Assembly (NCBI RefSeq): GCF_000374025.1
Contig: NZ_KB893192.1
Span: 27,395 to 91,394 of the forward strand
DNA: 64,000 bases
Direction: 5' to 3'
Source: Spirosoma panaciterrae DSM 21099
GTDB taxonomy: Bacteria > Bacteroidota > Bacteroidia > Cytophagales > Spirosomataceae
The position numbers and the translations under genes are program-made. The notes under the pieces were generated by a model. It was given only the letters and a program-made list of their open reading frames with translations. It did no database searches and was not told the DNA's origin. Below, piece after piece: positions 54,631 through 63,889 of this stretch. Position 1 is the first letter of the stretch; the number at the start of each line of letters is the position of its first letter.

Positions 54631-56814
54631 TTACTCTGAATGTTGATAATAATTATCCAATGCCGCCTGTAAAGGAAGTGTCCGTAATCGGAATGATGTT
54701 AAATTGTACAGGGCATTGGCAATCGCTGGTGCAACGGATGATAATGGAGGCTCACCTACACCGGAGGGCATATCCGTACTCTCCTGAAGGATGGTCTCTA
54801 TATGTGGCGTATCCTTAAGCATAGCTACCTGATAGTTATGGAAATTGGTCTGTTCAAACTGACTATTTTCGATAGTAGCTTCTTCGTAAAGAGAAGCACT
54901 GATAGCCATCATCGTAGCCCCTTCCATTTGTTGTCTGACGCCATTGGGATTTACAATCAGGCCAGCATCAATGGCTTGCGCTACTCGTAGGACTTTTATT
55001 CTTTTATCGACAATCTGCACCTCAACAATAGCCGCCGAAATGGTACCCCGGTCTTCACAGACAGCTATGCCTCGACCAATCGTATCTGCCTTCGGTGCCT
55101 TCCATCCCGCTTTTTCACCAAGTTTTAGCAGTAATTTTTTACGACGTTGTAGCAATTCTGTAGTCCCGCAATGATCGATTCTGAATTGTAAAGGATCCGC
55201 TTTAGCTTCAACGGCTAATTCGTCGATAAAACATTCAATAGCAAACGTATTGGCGAACATACCCACGCCCCGCCATAGTCCTGTTTGAAAAGGCAAATCG
55301 CTGTTCCATATCTTCGTTCTTTTGTTTGGAACGGAATAAGCAATCCGGGCTCCATGCCCGGCCACTAAAAAGTCAGCACCAATAATGGGTTTTGCCATCG
55401 GCAAGGCTAAAAAAGCCATAGAACCTGTAGCAAATTCGTGTTGAATAGCCAGGATTTTACCTTTGGTATCTACTTTTCCGCTTAGGATATGGTGCGTGTT
55501 TGGCCTAACGTACCCGTTTTGAAACTCTTGTTGTCGGGTATATAGTAGATGGACAGGCTTGCCTACGGACTCAGAAAGTTTGATAGCCTCAACGGCATTG
55601 TGCTTATATCCCCTTCTGCCAAAACCGCCCCCTAAAAAGGCAGGGATGATTTGGATATTTTCTTCCTTAAAATCGGTCTGGTCGGCAATAGACTGCCGCA
55701 TAAAAGCCACATTCTGTGTAGAGGTGTATAGTTTCAGACTTGTACCTGAAACATCAGCTACGACAATACTTGGCTCCATAGAAGCATGAAAGCCTATCGG
55801 CGTCCGATACTCGCTGGTAAGTACATTCCTGCTTAATTCATCCGTTGCGTTGCCTTCGTCCTGCATCACTACAGCTACACCGTTGCCTACTGTAATGGCG
55901 TCGATGGCATCTTTTGTCGTGTAGCCCGGTTCAAAATTCCAGGAAACCTTGAGGCTGGTCATTGCTTTCTCTGCCGCAAACCTTGTTTTAGCTACGACAC
56001 CAATCCAGTTTTTGTCCTGAATTATTTTTATAACATCGGTACTCTTTCCAGCAAGTGTTGTGTCCGCTGTTTTTAGCTCTCCACCAAAATATGGGCAATA
56101 TAGTACGGCACCGTAAAGCATACCAGATATGTCCGTATCGATTCCATAAATAGGCTTACCTGAAATCTTTTCTTCCAAGTCAATTCGTTTATGCTCTTTA
56201 CCGATCATTCTAAACGAATATGCTTGACGCAGGGCTGGTGTTTCTGCGATTTCCCAGATTTTAGTTTGCTTAGCAATTTCAGCATACCGCATACTGCGAC
56301 TACCTGAAGTGGCAACGCCATCGCCTGTTTGAATAGACGTGACACGTATACCCCATGATTTTGACGCTGCCAGCTTCAAGGTTTCTCGTAACGTAGCCGC
56401 TACCTCTCTAATAGCGGTGTATAACGAGGACGTGCTGTTACTCATCCCGGTTCCTGCGGTACTTTGGGGCCCCATTGAGGTTGAGGCATGGACAACCTTG
56501 ATTTTTGTAACGTCTACATCAAGTTCTTCAGCAGCCAAAATGGCAAACCCTGTAAAAACACCTTGACCCATTTCTATTTTGGGGGATCTCAGGGTAATCG
56601 TATTATCCTGATTAACCTCAAACCACACCGTAGGATCAAAATCGTCAATGCCAGCATCAAATTTTGCATCGGCGGCCAATTGGCTCAGACCAGTACGTAT
56701 TTTGGATCGTCCAAAGTAGAGCAACGCAATGGAACCAGCGATTGTAGCTCCTGAACGGGCAAGGAATTTTCTTCTGGAAAATCCCTTTTGGGGCTTACTA
56801 TTTACTTGTTCCAT
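54631..56814 (-). CDS. Molybdopterin-binding oxidoreductase, isoquinoline 1-oxidoreductase beta-like
   Basis: 727 residues of the xanthine oxidase family large subunit. A Tat signal (GFSRRKFLARSGATIAGSIALLYFG) indicates a periplasmic enzyme. Molybdenum-cofactor-site motifs include AFLGGGFGRRGYKHNAVE, LWRGVGMFANTFAIECFIDELA (VGM with the usual Arg replaced) and a C-terminal SGVGEPPLSSVAPAIANAL with the catalytic Glu. Such proteins oxidise N-heterocycles or aldehydes. It overlaps the iron-sulfur subunit gene by 17 bases, with that gene upstream. GC sampled at about 45 percent, below the flanks. Confidence 0.9.
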   Translation of the reverse strand: MEQVNSKPQKGFSRRKFLARSGATIAGSIALLYFGRSKIRTGLSQLAADAKFDAGIDDFDPTVWFEVNQDNTITLRSPKIEMGQGVFTGFAILAAEELDVDVTKIKVVHASTSMGPQSTAGTGMSNSTSSLYTAIREVAATLRETLKLAASKSWGIRVTSIQTGDGVATSGSRSMRYAEIAKQTKIWEIAETPALRQAYSFRMIGKEHKRIDLEEKISGKPIYGIDTDISGMLYGAVLYCPYFGGELKTADTTLAGKSTDVIKIIQDKNWIGVVAKTRFAAEKAMTSLKVSWNFEPGYTTKDAIDAITVGNGVAVVMQDEGNATDELSRNVLTSEYRTPIGFHASMEPSIVVADVSGTSLKLYTSTQNVAFMRQSIADQTDFKEENIQIIPAFLGGGFGRRGYKHNAVEAIKLSESVGKPVHLLYTRQQEFQNGYVRPNTHHILSGKVDTKGKILAIQHEFATGSMAFLALPMAKPIIGADFLVAGHGARIAYSVPNKRTKIWNSDLPFQTGLWRGVGMFANTFAIECFIDELAVEAKADPLQFRIDHCGTTELLQRRKKLLLKLGEKAGWKAPKADTIGRGIAVCEDRGTISAAIVEVQIVDKRIKVLRVAQAIDAGLIVNPNGVRQQMEGATMMAISASLYEEATIENSQFEQTNFHNYQVAMLKDTPHIETILQESTDMPSGVGEPPLSSVAPAIANALYNLTSFRLRTLPLQAALDNYYQHSE

Positions 56815-57274
56815 TGCTTTGAAGTTTGGCAGCTAAAAGAATCGCTTTCAGAATGCGGGGATGTGTACCACAACGGCAGATATTGGTTATACTATTTTTC
56901 AGGTCATCTTCGGTAGGGTTGCTGTTTTCTTCCAAAAGATGGGCGGCTGCCATCATAAATCCAGATTGACAATATCCGCATTGTGGCACCCCGACATCAA
57001 GCCATGCCTGTTGGATCGGGTGTAAGCGATTTGCCCCCCCAGATAATCCTTCAATAGTGGTTATCTTTTTCCCATGTGCCATTTGCGCCGAATACGAACA
57101 AGTACGGACCAATTCGCCATCTACATGGGCCGAACAGGCACCGCATAGTGCCATTCCGCATCCAAACTTTGTTCCTTTTAGTTTGGCCTCGTCTCTGATA
57201 AGCCATAATAAAGGCATATCTGGATCTGCCTCAAAGGTGCTGTCTACCCCATTAATCGTGAGATTTATTTTCAT
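56798..57274 (-). CDS. (2Fe-2S)-binding subunit, isoquinoline 1-oxidoreductase alpha-like
   Basis: 158 residues. Plant-type ferredoxin domain with GCGMALCGACSAHVDGE (about 39-55) and a second all-helical cluster domain with CGYCQSGFMMAA and NICRCGTHPRIL. It passes electrons from the molybdenum subunit to an external acceptor. First gene of a two-gene operon; an electron-transferring cytochrome or XdhC-like maturation partner is not adjacent. Confidence 0.92.
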   Translation of the reverse strand: MKINLTINGVDSTFEADPDMPLLWLIRDEAKLKGTKFGCGMALCGACSAHVDGELVRTCSYSAQMAHGKKITTIEGLSGGANRLHPIQQAWLDVGVPQCGYCQSGFMMAAAHLLEENSNPTEDDLKNSITNICRCGTHPRILKAILLAAKLQSNGTSK

Positions 57275-57800
57275 CGTTTATAATCCAATTAAATCCTATA
57301 CCAACCGTGGGAAACATAATTTGCCACTCACACGTTGGTCAGCTATAAATCAACCAGACTTCAGTTATGAAGCTGATGGTACAAAAGTCCTATTGAGAGA
57401 ATTGACGGGTTTAGTCTAAACGACTTTTATTGTAGTCAAAAGCGCAAAAGCTTAAAGAATAAATACATTATCGGGTAATAATTTCGTGTGCGCAACTCGC
57501 CTATCAAATACGAATCCCATATTCTGTTTTGACTGGTTTGTATCAAAGGCGCTTCGTAGGAGCCTTACACCTAACAGTGATGGATGTTCTCCTGCTCATG
57601 GTCTGAAGATTATTCTCCTGATTGACCTGCCGTCGGTATAAGGTACCTGTATAGATAACAGCTTGTTTCGTTATCGACCTTATTTTTAAGGGAACGATCA
57701 ACTAATTGTAAAGCAGATTCGGATTTGCTTTCTTTACTGATCAAGTTGAACCGGCCTCATCGTCCGGTTTCAGAAAACTCCGTTATGTACATATTGGCTT
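57275..57800. other. Gene-free stretch
   Basis: About 525 bases with low GC. It must hold the divergent promoters of the oxidoreductase pair (minus) and the antiporter (plus). The small open frames in it overlap and have no protein-like features. AAAGCAGAT/ATTTGCTTT near 57710-57735 forms a weak hairpin. No RNA gene recognised. Confidence 0.45.
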
Positions 57801-59399
57801 ATGCATCAGGCACTATTCCTTTGTATATCTCTACTTCTCGCGGTTTCATTGCTGGTTATGGTTGGCCAGCGACTACACATCCCCACCCCTATTTTTCTGG
57901 TCATTAGCGGACTGATCGTCAGCCTGATTCCTGGTATACCAAGAATTGAGATTGACCCGGAGCTTATTTTTATGATCTTCCTGCCCCCGCTGCTCTACGA
58001 AGCGGCCTGGTTCACATCGTGGAAGGAGTTCTGGCGCTGGCGACGGATTATTATTGTTCTGGCGTTTGGCCTGGTCATCGTTACTGCATTTGCGGTAGCG
58101 TATGTTTCCAGCGCCACAATGCCTGGCTTCACCCTGGCGATGGGCTTTCTGCTAGGCGGTATCATCTCTCCTCCCGATGCTGTGGCTGCTACTTCGGTTT
58201 TAAAGAATATTAAGGTATCGAAAGCCACGATCAGCATCCTGGAAGGCGAAAGTCTGGTCAATGATGCCGCCAGCCTGGTTGTATTCCGGTTTGCACTGGC
58301 TGCCGTTTTATCGGGTACATTCGTTTGGCAGAGTGCTTCTGTCGATTTTGTCCTGGTAACCCTACTGGGTATTGCGGTCGGGCTGGCGGTAGCCTGCGTC
58401 TTTTACGCCATACATCGTTGGTTACCGACAACTACCCGAATTAGTATTTTGCTGACCTTCATGGCGCCGTACATCATGTATATCGTTGCCGAAGAGTTTC
58501 ATGTATCGGGGGTTATGGCGGTTGTGAGCGGGGGGCTTTTCCTATCCAATCAAAGCCATGTCATCCTGAATCATAGCTCACGCATTCAGGGTACAGGTAT
58601 GTGGGCCACGGTCGTTTTTGCGCTGAACGGCATCGTTTTTATTCTCATAGGCCTTGAGTTGCCTGTCATTATCAACGGACTTGACGGGTATTCCAAAACC
58701 GAAGCCATTTTATACGCCCTGATGATTACCGGGGTCATCATTGTTACACGAATGGTATTCACGATTGCTTCCTCTTACTTCACCCAGTTTATTGGCAAAT
58801 ACATTACCGTAGCCCGACGGAATCCTGGCCTGCGTGGGCCAATCGTTCTGGGCTGGGCGGGTATGCGTGGGGTTGTGTCCTTAGCTTCTGCGCTATCCAT
58901 ACCGTTAACATTACCGGACAATACCCCTTTTCCGCACCGGAATCTGATCCTGTTCATTACGTTCGTCGTTATTCTGGTTACGCTCGTTTTTCAGGGCTTA
59001 ACCTTACCATGGGTTATTCGGCTTGTGAAGCTTAGAGACACCGACGAGGGTTTGTCGGAAGACATGCAGGAGTCAAAAATTCGCCTGAAAGTCTTAAAGG
59101 TAGCCTTAATGCATCTGCGCGAAAATTACGCCGATCAGCTAACGACCAATGAGTTAGTCGAAAACCTTAAAAATAGTATTGAAAGTGAACTCCACCAGAC
59201 CAAACGGCATTTGGAATCGGTAGAAAACGACGGTGAAGCCCTGACCGAGTATAATCAAATCATGACCGATATCATTAACGTAAAACGTGACGAACTCCAT
59301 CGATTGCGTAGTATTCAGGAATTTGACGACGAGGTTATTCGTAAAGAAGAAGCCCGGATCGATCTGGACGAAGAAAAAATCAATCATCCCATTCATTAA
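57801..59399 (+). CDS. CPA1-family Na+/H+ antiporter
   Basis: 532 residues with about 12 transmembrane helices in the first 400 (FLCISLLLAVSLLVMVGQRL; IFMIFLPPLLYEAAWFTSW; LGGIISPPDAVAATSVLKN with the ion-binding Asp; ILEGESLVNDAASLVVF with the paired Asp). The long C-terminal tail (about 405-532) is cytosolic, charged and predicted helical, with a coiled coil near the end (IIRKEEARIDLDEEK for instance). It exchanges Na+ (or K+) for H+ at the inner membrane. The downstream gene follows after 20 bases. Confidence 0.92.
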   Translation: MHQALFLCISLLLAVSLLVMVGQRLHIPTPIFLVISGLIVSLIPGIPRIEIDPELIFMIFLPPLLYEAAWFTSWKEFWRWRRIIIVLAFGLVIVTAFAVAYVSSATMPGFTLAMGFLLGGIISPPDAVAATSVLKNIKVSKATISILEGESLVNDAASLVVFRFALAAVLSGTFVWQSASVDFVLVTLLGIAVGLAVACVFYAIHRWLPTTTRISILLTFMAPYIMYIVAEEFHVSGVMAVVSGGLFLSNQSHVILNHSSRIQGTGMWATVVFALNGIVFILIGLELPVIINGLDGYSKTEAILYALMITGVIIVTRMVFTIASSYFTQFIGKYITVARRNPGLRGPIVLGWAGMRGVVSLASALSIPLTLPDNTPFPHRNLILFITFVVILVTLVFQGLTLPWVIRLVKLRDTDEGLSEDMQESKIRLKVLKVALMHLRENYADQLTTNELVENLKNSIESELHQTKRHLESVENDGEALTEYNQIMTDIINVKRDELHRLRSIQEFDDEVIRKEEARIDLDEEKINHPIH

Positions 59400-59419
59400 G
59401 CCTTCCGCCCAAGCTCCGC

Positions 59420-60517
59420 ATGTACCTATCCGACGTAGCACAGTACCGATTACATAATCAGCAAATTGCTCAATCGACCCATCAAACGATAAACGGACTG
59501 GTTAGCTGGGTGGGTGCCCTGCAGGCGCAGGATGCCTATATGATGAAATGGGCCATAGGCGTCCGGTTTCCCGGAATAACCGAACGGCAGGTTACTGCTG
59601 CACTGGACTCAGGTGAATTGATCCGAACGCATATCCTACGTCCTACCTGGCATATCGTGGCGGCCGAACATATTCACTGGTTGCTTGGCGTATCTGCTCC
59701 TCACGTTAAAACATCAATACGATCGAGGCTTAAGGAACTGGAAATCACAGCCGATGTTCTGACGAAGTGCTATACCATTCTCGAAAAAGCTTTGTCAGGT
59801 CATACCCATCTGACCCGGCCGGAACTCATGCTTGAACTCCAACAGGCAGGTATACCCACCGACAACAACCGATCGTCGCATCTGATGATCCACGCCGAAC
59901 TCGATGGCATCGTTTGTAACGGAGCAGTCAAAGGCAACCAGCAAACCTATGCCCTACTTCAGGAACGTGTGCCCATCTCTCAACCTTTACAGCGAGAGGA
60001 AGCGTTGGCAAAATTGGCCCGCCTGTATTTCACCAGTCACGGGCCCGCCACCCTGTCGGATTTTGTCTGGTGGTCGGGGTTACCGATCACCGATGCCCGA
60101 CGTGCGCTGATGTCGATTCAAGCCGACTTTGTATCGGAAACTATCGATTCACAAACCTACTGGTTCGATCCATCACGCCCTATTCCGCAAGCAGTCGATG
60201 AATCGTTGTATGTACTTCCCGCTTTCGATGAGTACACGGTCAGCTATAAAGACCGACGGGCTGTTCTTTCGGCCGATACACAGCAACGGGCCATTTCGGC
60301 CAATGGTATATTCAGCCCGATCATTGTGTATAACGGCTCGGTTATTGGCCTTTGGAAACGAACCTTAAAAAAGGACAGAGTGATTCTTGAACCCAGTTTT
60401 TTTGCCAGACCTACGCCATCGGTTGTCCACCTGTTCGAAAAAGCCTGTGTCGATTTTGGTCGGTTTCTGGAGCGAACTGCTGAAATAGCCTACGAACAAA
60501 ACACCCCGAAAGGTTGA
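59420..60517 (+). CDS. Winged-helix DNA-binding domain protein (HTH_42 / AlkZ-like)
   Basis: 365 residues. INGLVSWVGALQAQDAYMMKWAIGVR and GELIRTHILRPTWHIVAAEHI are diagnostic of HTH_42 (DUF1006) proteins, related to AlkZ/YcaQ DNA glycosylases. Further segments are GHTHLTRPELMLELQQAGI, GPATLSDFVWWSGLP and LPAFDEYTVSYKDR. It may act on DNA lesions; this family member's activity is untested. Its last codons form the left arm of a hairpin terminator. Confidence 0.88.
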   Translation: MYLSDVAQYRLHNQQIAQSTHQTINGLVSWVGALQAQDAYMMKWAIGVRFPGITERQVTAALDSGELIRTHILRPTWHIVAAEHIHWLLGVSAPHVKTSIRSRLKELEITADVLTKCYTILEKALSGHTHLTRPELMLELQQAGIPTDNNRSSHLMIHAELDGIVCNGAVKGNQQTYALLQERVPISQPLQREEALAKLARLYFTSHGPATLSDFVWWSGLPITDARRALMSIQADFVSETIDSQTYWFDPSRPIPQAVDESLYVLPAFDEYTVSYKDRRAVLSADTQQRAISANGIFSPIIVYNGSVIGLWKRTLKKDRVILEPSFFARPTPSVVHLFEKACVDFGRFLERTAEIAYEQNTPKG

Positions 60518-60532
60518 ATCTTTCGGGGTGTT
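60500..60532. terminator. Terminator overlapping the end of the winged-helix gene
   Basis: AACACCCCGAAAG (60500-60512) pairs perfectly with CTTTCGGGGTGTT (60520-60532), and the gene's TGA is inside the 7-base loop. On the plus strand no T-run follows; on the minus strand TTTTGTTCG follows, so it suits the DUF2723 gene best. Confidence 0.7.
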
Positions 60533-60564
60533 GCAATGAGTCAGACTAAACGACAGGGAACCGA

Positions 60565-63522
60565 TCAACCGAAGGCGTTGATATGCTTCTGAAAGATTGC
60601 CTCGTATTTGTTAGCCGCAGCCGTTTGTTTGGCGTCTTTACAGGCTTCGACAATCGTTTGCAGAATATACAGGTCAGAGTCAGGGCTACCAAATCGATTC
60701 CCATTTCCACTCTTATCGTAGGTCAGATTCTGATCGGCACGAGCCGCCATTGTGTCTGCTATTTCAAGGGCTTTCTTGGTATCGCCCACCTCAAACAGGA
60801 ATCGCACATAATTTGACGAAATCTGGTCGTACGGAATACTCTTATCAGGAATCACCCGCAACGAATAGTCGAGTACTTCACGAGCCTTATCTTTTTTGCC
60901 TTCCCGCATCAGTTGGTCAGCCAGCCGGAAGAACGCAATCCGGGCCGAGATCACTGGTGGCCCTTTATAGGTTTCGTCGTAATACGTATTCGGATTGTCG
61001 AAATCGCGCCAGAAGGTTTTCTTCAACATGTTGTTGTACATGATGTCGGAGTTCACATACCCATCGGTTGCCCCCGGAATAGCCACGGGCATCAGTCGAT
61101 ACGCATAGCCCTCCAACTGCATGTAATTTTTCAGGCTCAGATAATTATCGCTGGCCAGGGTGCTCGAGAAATAGATAGGCCGTTTCCAGTTGTTGGTCGC
61201 AATCATATCGAGCATGATCAGATCAGGCTTATAAAGATCCTTCTTGCCGATGGTCCACTGCAAGGTATCTTTCATCAACGGACGAAGGTTGGCCGGAACA
61301 AAATTAGCCTGATCAACAGCCGCTTTGTCGATGGGCAGGAACAACACAGACGATGGCAGAATGCTGGTCATGTCGCCACTGGTCAAAGGCACCTGAATGG
61401 CAGGATTGTTCGTTTTGATCAGGTTGATGTATTGCTTCAGATCAATACCATTCTTAACCCCAGCCATTTCATAAAAGGGTACGATGTCATTTTTACCCTT
61501 GTTGAAGTTGTCGAACTCCAGCGAGATCGGTAACGCATCCGACTCATAGGTTTTGCGTTTCATTTGCTGGATATACCATTCCGTTCCCAGCAAACTCAGG
61601 TTACACACCCGCACATCGCGCCGGAACCCTTCAACTTCCTGAACGTACCAGAGTGGGAACGTATCGTTATCTCCCCCCGTAAACAGAACGGCATTAGGGG
61701 CACAGGAATTCAGCAGATTTTTAGCGAAATCGACCGACTGATACCGATGATCGCGATTGTGGTTATCCCAGCTTTTGGCTCCCATCATAACCGGAACCAG
61801 CAGACACAGCCCCACAACCAGACCATTTCGGGCCATTTCGGACTTTAACGTATTGCGTATTCCTTCGGCAATTGCCATTACCCCCAGCCCCAGCCAGATC
61901 GCAAAGAAATAGAACGAGCCTACATAGATGTAATCACGTTCGCGCGGCTCCGTTGGAGGAGAGTTCAGGAAAACCTGTAGAGCGATCCCCGTAAACAGGA
62001 ACAGCAGCCCGACAATCAAGAAATCGCGACGACGACGGAAATACTGAAACGCAATCCCAAACAATCCTAAAGCGAATGGTAGCATGTAGAAATTGTCGCG
62101 GGCTTTGTTGGTCTTCAATAGATCAGGCGCACCATTGTCCGACGACCAGGGGAGCAGATACCCAGCCCCTTCTTCGTCACTCTCCCTCCCTGCAAAATTC
62201 CACATCAAATAACGCCACCACATGTGGCCCAACTGATAGCTAAACAGAAATTTCAGGTTGTCGCCCATGGTAGGCTTCTGGCCTTCGGCTAGTCCCAGCA
62301 TCTGGCGGTAGAGGGCCGGGTGATTTTGCTGGCTGCTATACACCCGTGGGAACAACATTTCGTCGCCGGGTGCATATACGTATTCGGGCTGGTAATCGAA
62401 AATAACGTACTTATTGGTCTCCTTTTTCCACATGGGTGCTCCGCGCTTCTGGTCGATTGGTCGCGACGTAAACACCGGACCATACAGCAACGACCGGCTC
62501 CCGTACTGCTCCCGCTTCAGATACGACAGAAAGTTGAGCGCATCGTCGGGGTTGTTCTCATTGATTGGCGGGTTAAAATCGGCCCGTACCAATACCTGCA
62601 TATACGAGGCATACCCGATCAGCACGAAGGCCAGGGCCAACAAGGAAGTATTTAAAACAACCCGGCGCTGACGTGCCGACCAGATGATTCCGTACGTAAT
62701 AGCCCCCAGGAACACTACCGTGAAGAAAATCACCCCTGAGTTGAATGGAAGGCCAAACGAATTGACAAACAGCCGCTCTACAGCAAACGCCATACTCGGC
62801 AGACCCGGAATAATACCCGCATTGATGATACCCAGCACGACCAAACCAATACCAGCCGCGATCACCCCCCCCCAAAAGGTTGGTTTTGGCTGCTTCTTGA
62901 AGTAATAAATTAGGGCCAGAGCAGGCAGCGTAACCAGGTTCAATAAGTGAACACCAATCGATAAGCCTGTTAGATAGGCAATGAGAATGAGCCAGCGGTT
63001 TGCGGCTGCTTCATCGTCAATACGCTCCCATTTGAACGCGGCCCATACAACAATAGCCGTGAAAAACGACGACATTCCGTATACTTCCGCTTCGACAGCC
63101 GAAAACCAGAACGTATCAGAGAAGGTATACGCCAGCGCCCCAACCGCGCCCGTACCCAGCACCAGGAGCGTATCGCCTGTGGTGTAGTCACGTTCAGCCT
63201 TTCCAAAGGCTTTCTGAGCCAGCATCGTAATGGTCCAGAACAGGAAAGCGATCGTAAAGGCACTAGCCAGCACCGACGCCATATTGACCCAGTAGGCTAC
63301 GTTGGTCAGGTTGCCAAACGACAGCATAGAGAATAGCCGTCCTAACAACAGAAAAAACGGAGCACCGGGTGGGTGAGGAACCTGAAGCTTAAACGAACAC
63401 GCAATGAATTCGCCACAGTCCCAGAAACTGGCCGTTCGCTCAACCGTCATTGCATAGGTAACCAGTGCAACAACAAATACGAACCAGCCTGTCAGGGTGT
63501 TCAGGCGTTTAAATGATTGCAT
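60565..63522 (-). CDS. DUF2723 membrane protein (glycosyltransferase 117 family)
   Basis: 985 residues. The N-terminal half has a chain of membrane helices with family motifs WDCGEFIACSFKLQVPHPPGA and SFFTAIVVWAAFKW (Asp-Cys and the Pro-Pro-Gly site are characteristic of the C-type glycosyltransferase fold; DUF2723 has been named protein O-mannosyltransferase-like). The C-terminal 350 residues are soluble, with PNAVLFTGGDNDTFPLWYVQEVE and TPR-like helices near the end (RIAFFRLADQLMREGKKDKAREVL). A sugar transfer to proteins or lipids at the periplasmic face is inferred. Single gene. Confidence 0.9.
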   Translation of the reverse strand: MQSFKRLNTLTGWFVFVVALVTYAMTVERTASFWDCGEFIACSFKLQVPHPPGAPFFLLLGRLFSMLSFGNLTNVAYWVNMASVLASAFTIAFLFWTITMLAQKAFGKAERDYTTGDTLLVLGTGAVGALAYTFSDTFWFSAVEAEVYGMSSFFTAIVVWAAFKWERIDDEAAANRWLILIAYLTGLSIGVHLLNLVTLPALALIYYFKKQPKPTFWGGVIAAGIGLVVLGIINAGIIPGLPSMAFAVERLFVNSFGLPFNSGVIFFTVVFLGAITYGIIWSARQRRVVLNTSLLALAFVLIGYASYMQVLVRADFNPPINENNPDDALNFLSYLKREQYGSRSLLYGPVFTSRPIDQKRGAPMWKKETNKYVIFDYQPEYVYAPGDEMLFPRVYSSQQNHPALYRQMLGLAEGQKPTMGDNLKFLFSYQLGHMWWRYLMWNFAGRESDEEGAGYLLPWSSDNGAPDLLKTNKARDNFYMLPFALGLFGIAFQYFRRRRDFLIVGLLFLFTGIALQVFLNSPPTEPRERDYIYVGSFYFFAIWLGLGVMAIAEGIRNTLKSEMARNGLVVGLCLLVPVMMGAKSWDNHNRDHRYQSVDFAKNLLNSCAPNAVLFTGGDNDTFPLWYVQEVEGFRRDVRVCNLSLLGTEWYIQQMKRKTYESDALPISLEFDNFNKGKNDIVPFYEMAGVKNGIDLKQYINLIKTNNPAIQVPLTSGDMTSILPSSVLFLPIDKAAVDQANFVPANLRPLMKDTLQWTIGKKDLYKPDLIMLDMIATNNWKRPIYFSSTLASDNYLSLKNYMQLEGYAYRLMPVAIPGATDGYVNSDIMYNNMLKKTFWRDFDNPNTYYDETYKGPPVISARIAFFRLADQLMREGKKDKAREVLDYSLRVIPDKSIPYDQISSNYVRFLFEVGDTKKALEIADTMAARADQNLTYDKSGNGNRFGSPDSDLYILQTIVEACKDAKQTAAANKYEAIFQKHINAFG

Positions 63523-63751
63523 ACAAATGAAGATTAACGAATTACTTTTTGTGTAAGTAGGGTCATCCAGACCGGACCAAAATTACATAAAAAGCGGCCC
63601 AGCCGTGCCATGCGGAGCTGTTAAAGTTTGTTAATGACTTACTTGGCAAAGCCTATTCCATCAATCTCTCCCAACAAATTACCAATCTAACTGCTAAACT
63701 CACTACCTTTTTTTCGTATTTTAAAATCTATGCTTAGAGTATGTTGGGAAA

Positions 63752-63889
63752 TCATCTTTGGCAATAAGTCTCGATTCGTTGTAACATGATCTGGCTATTG
63801 GCCAGATACAGCCAACTGACCGAAGAAGATGCTGTATGCTCATAGTCTTTGACGATTCTCCGAAAATAGTTCGTCCAGGCAATGTGATA
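63752..63889 (-). pseudogene. C-terminal relic of an IS5-type transposase
   Basis: Reading the minus strand gives IAWTNYFRRIVKDYEHTA followed by SSSVSWLYLANSQIMLQ and RIETYCQR, then stop. FRRIVKDYE and SWLYLANSQIMLQR are the conserved end of IS5-family transposases. The 5' part is missing because a second element begins at about 63890, so this is a relic interrupted by a newer insertion. Up to 63751 there is no gene after the DUF2723 start at 63522. Confidence 0.7.

Noticed and set aside
60913..61533. Plus-strand open frame opposite the DUF2723 gene
   Set aside because: Antisense to a complete gene, with no independent evidence.
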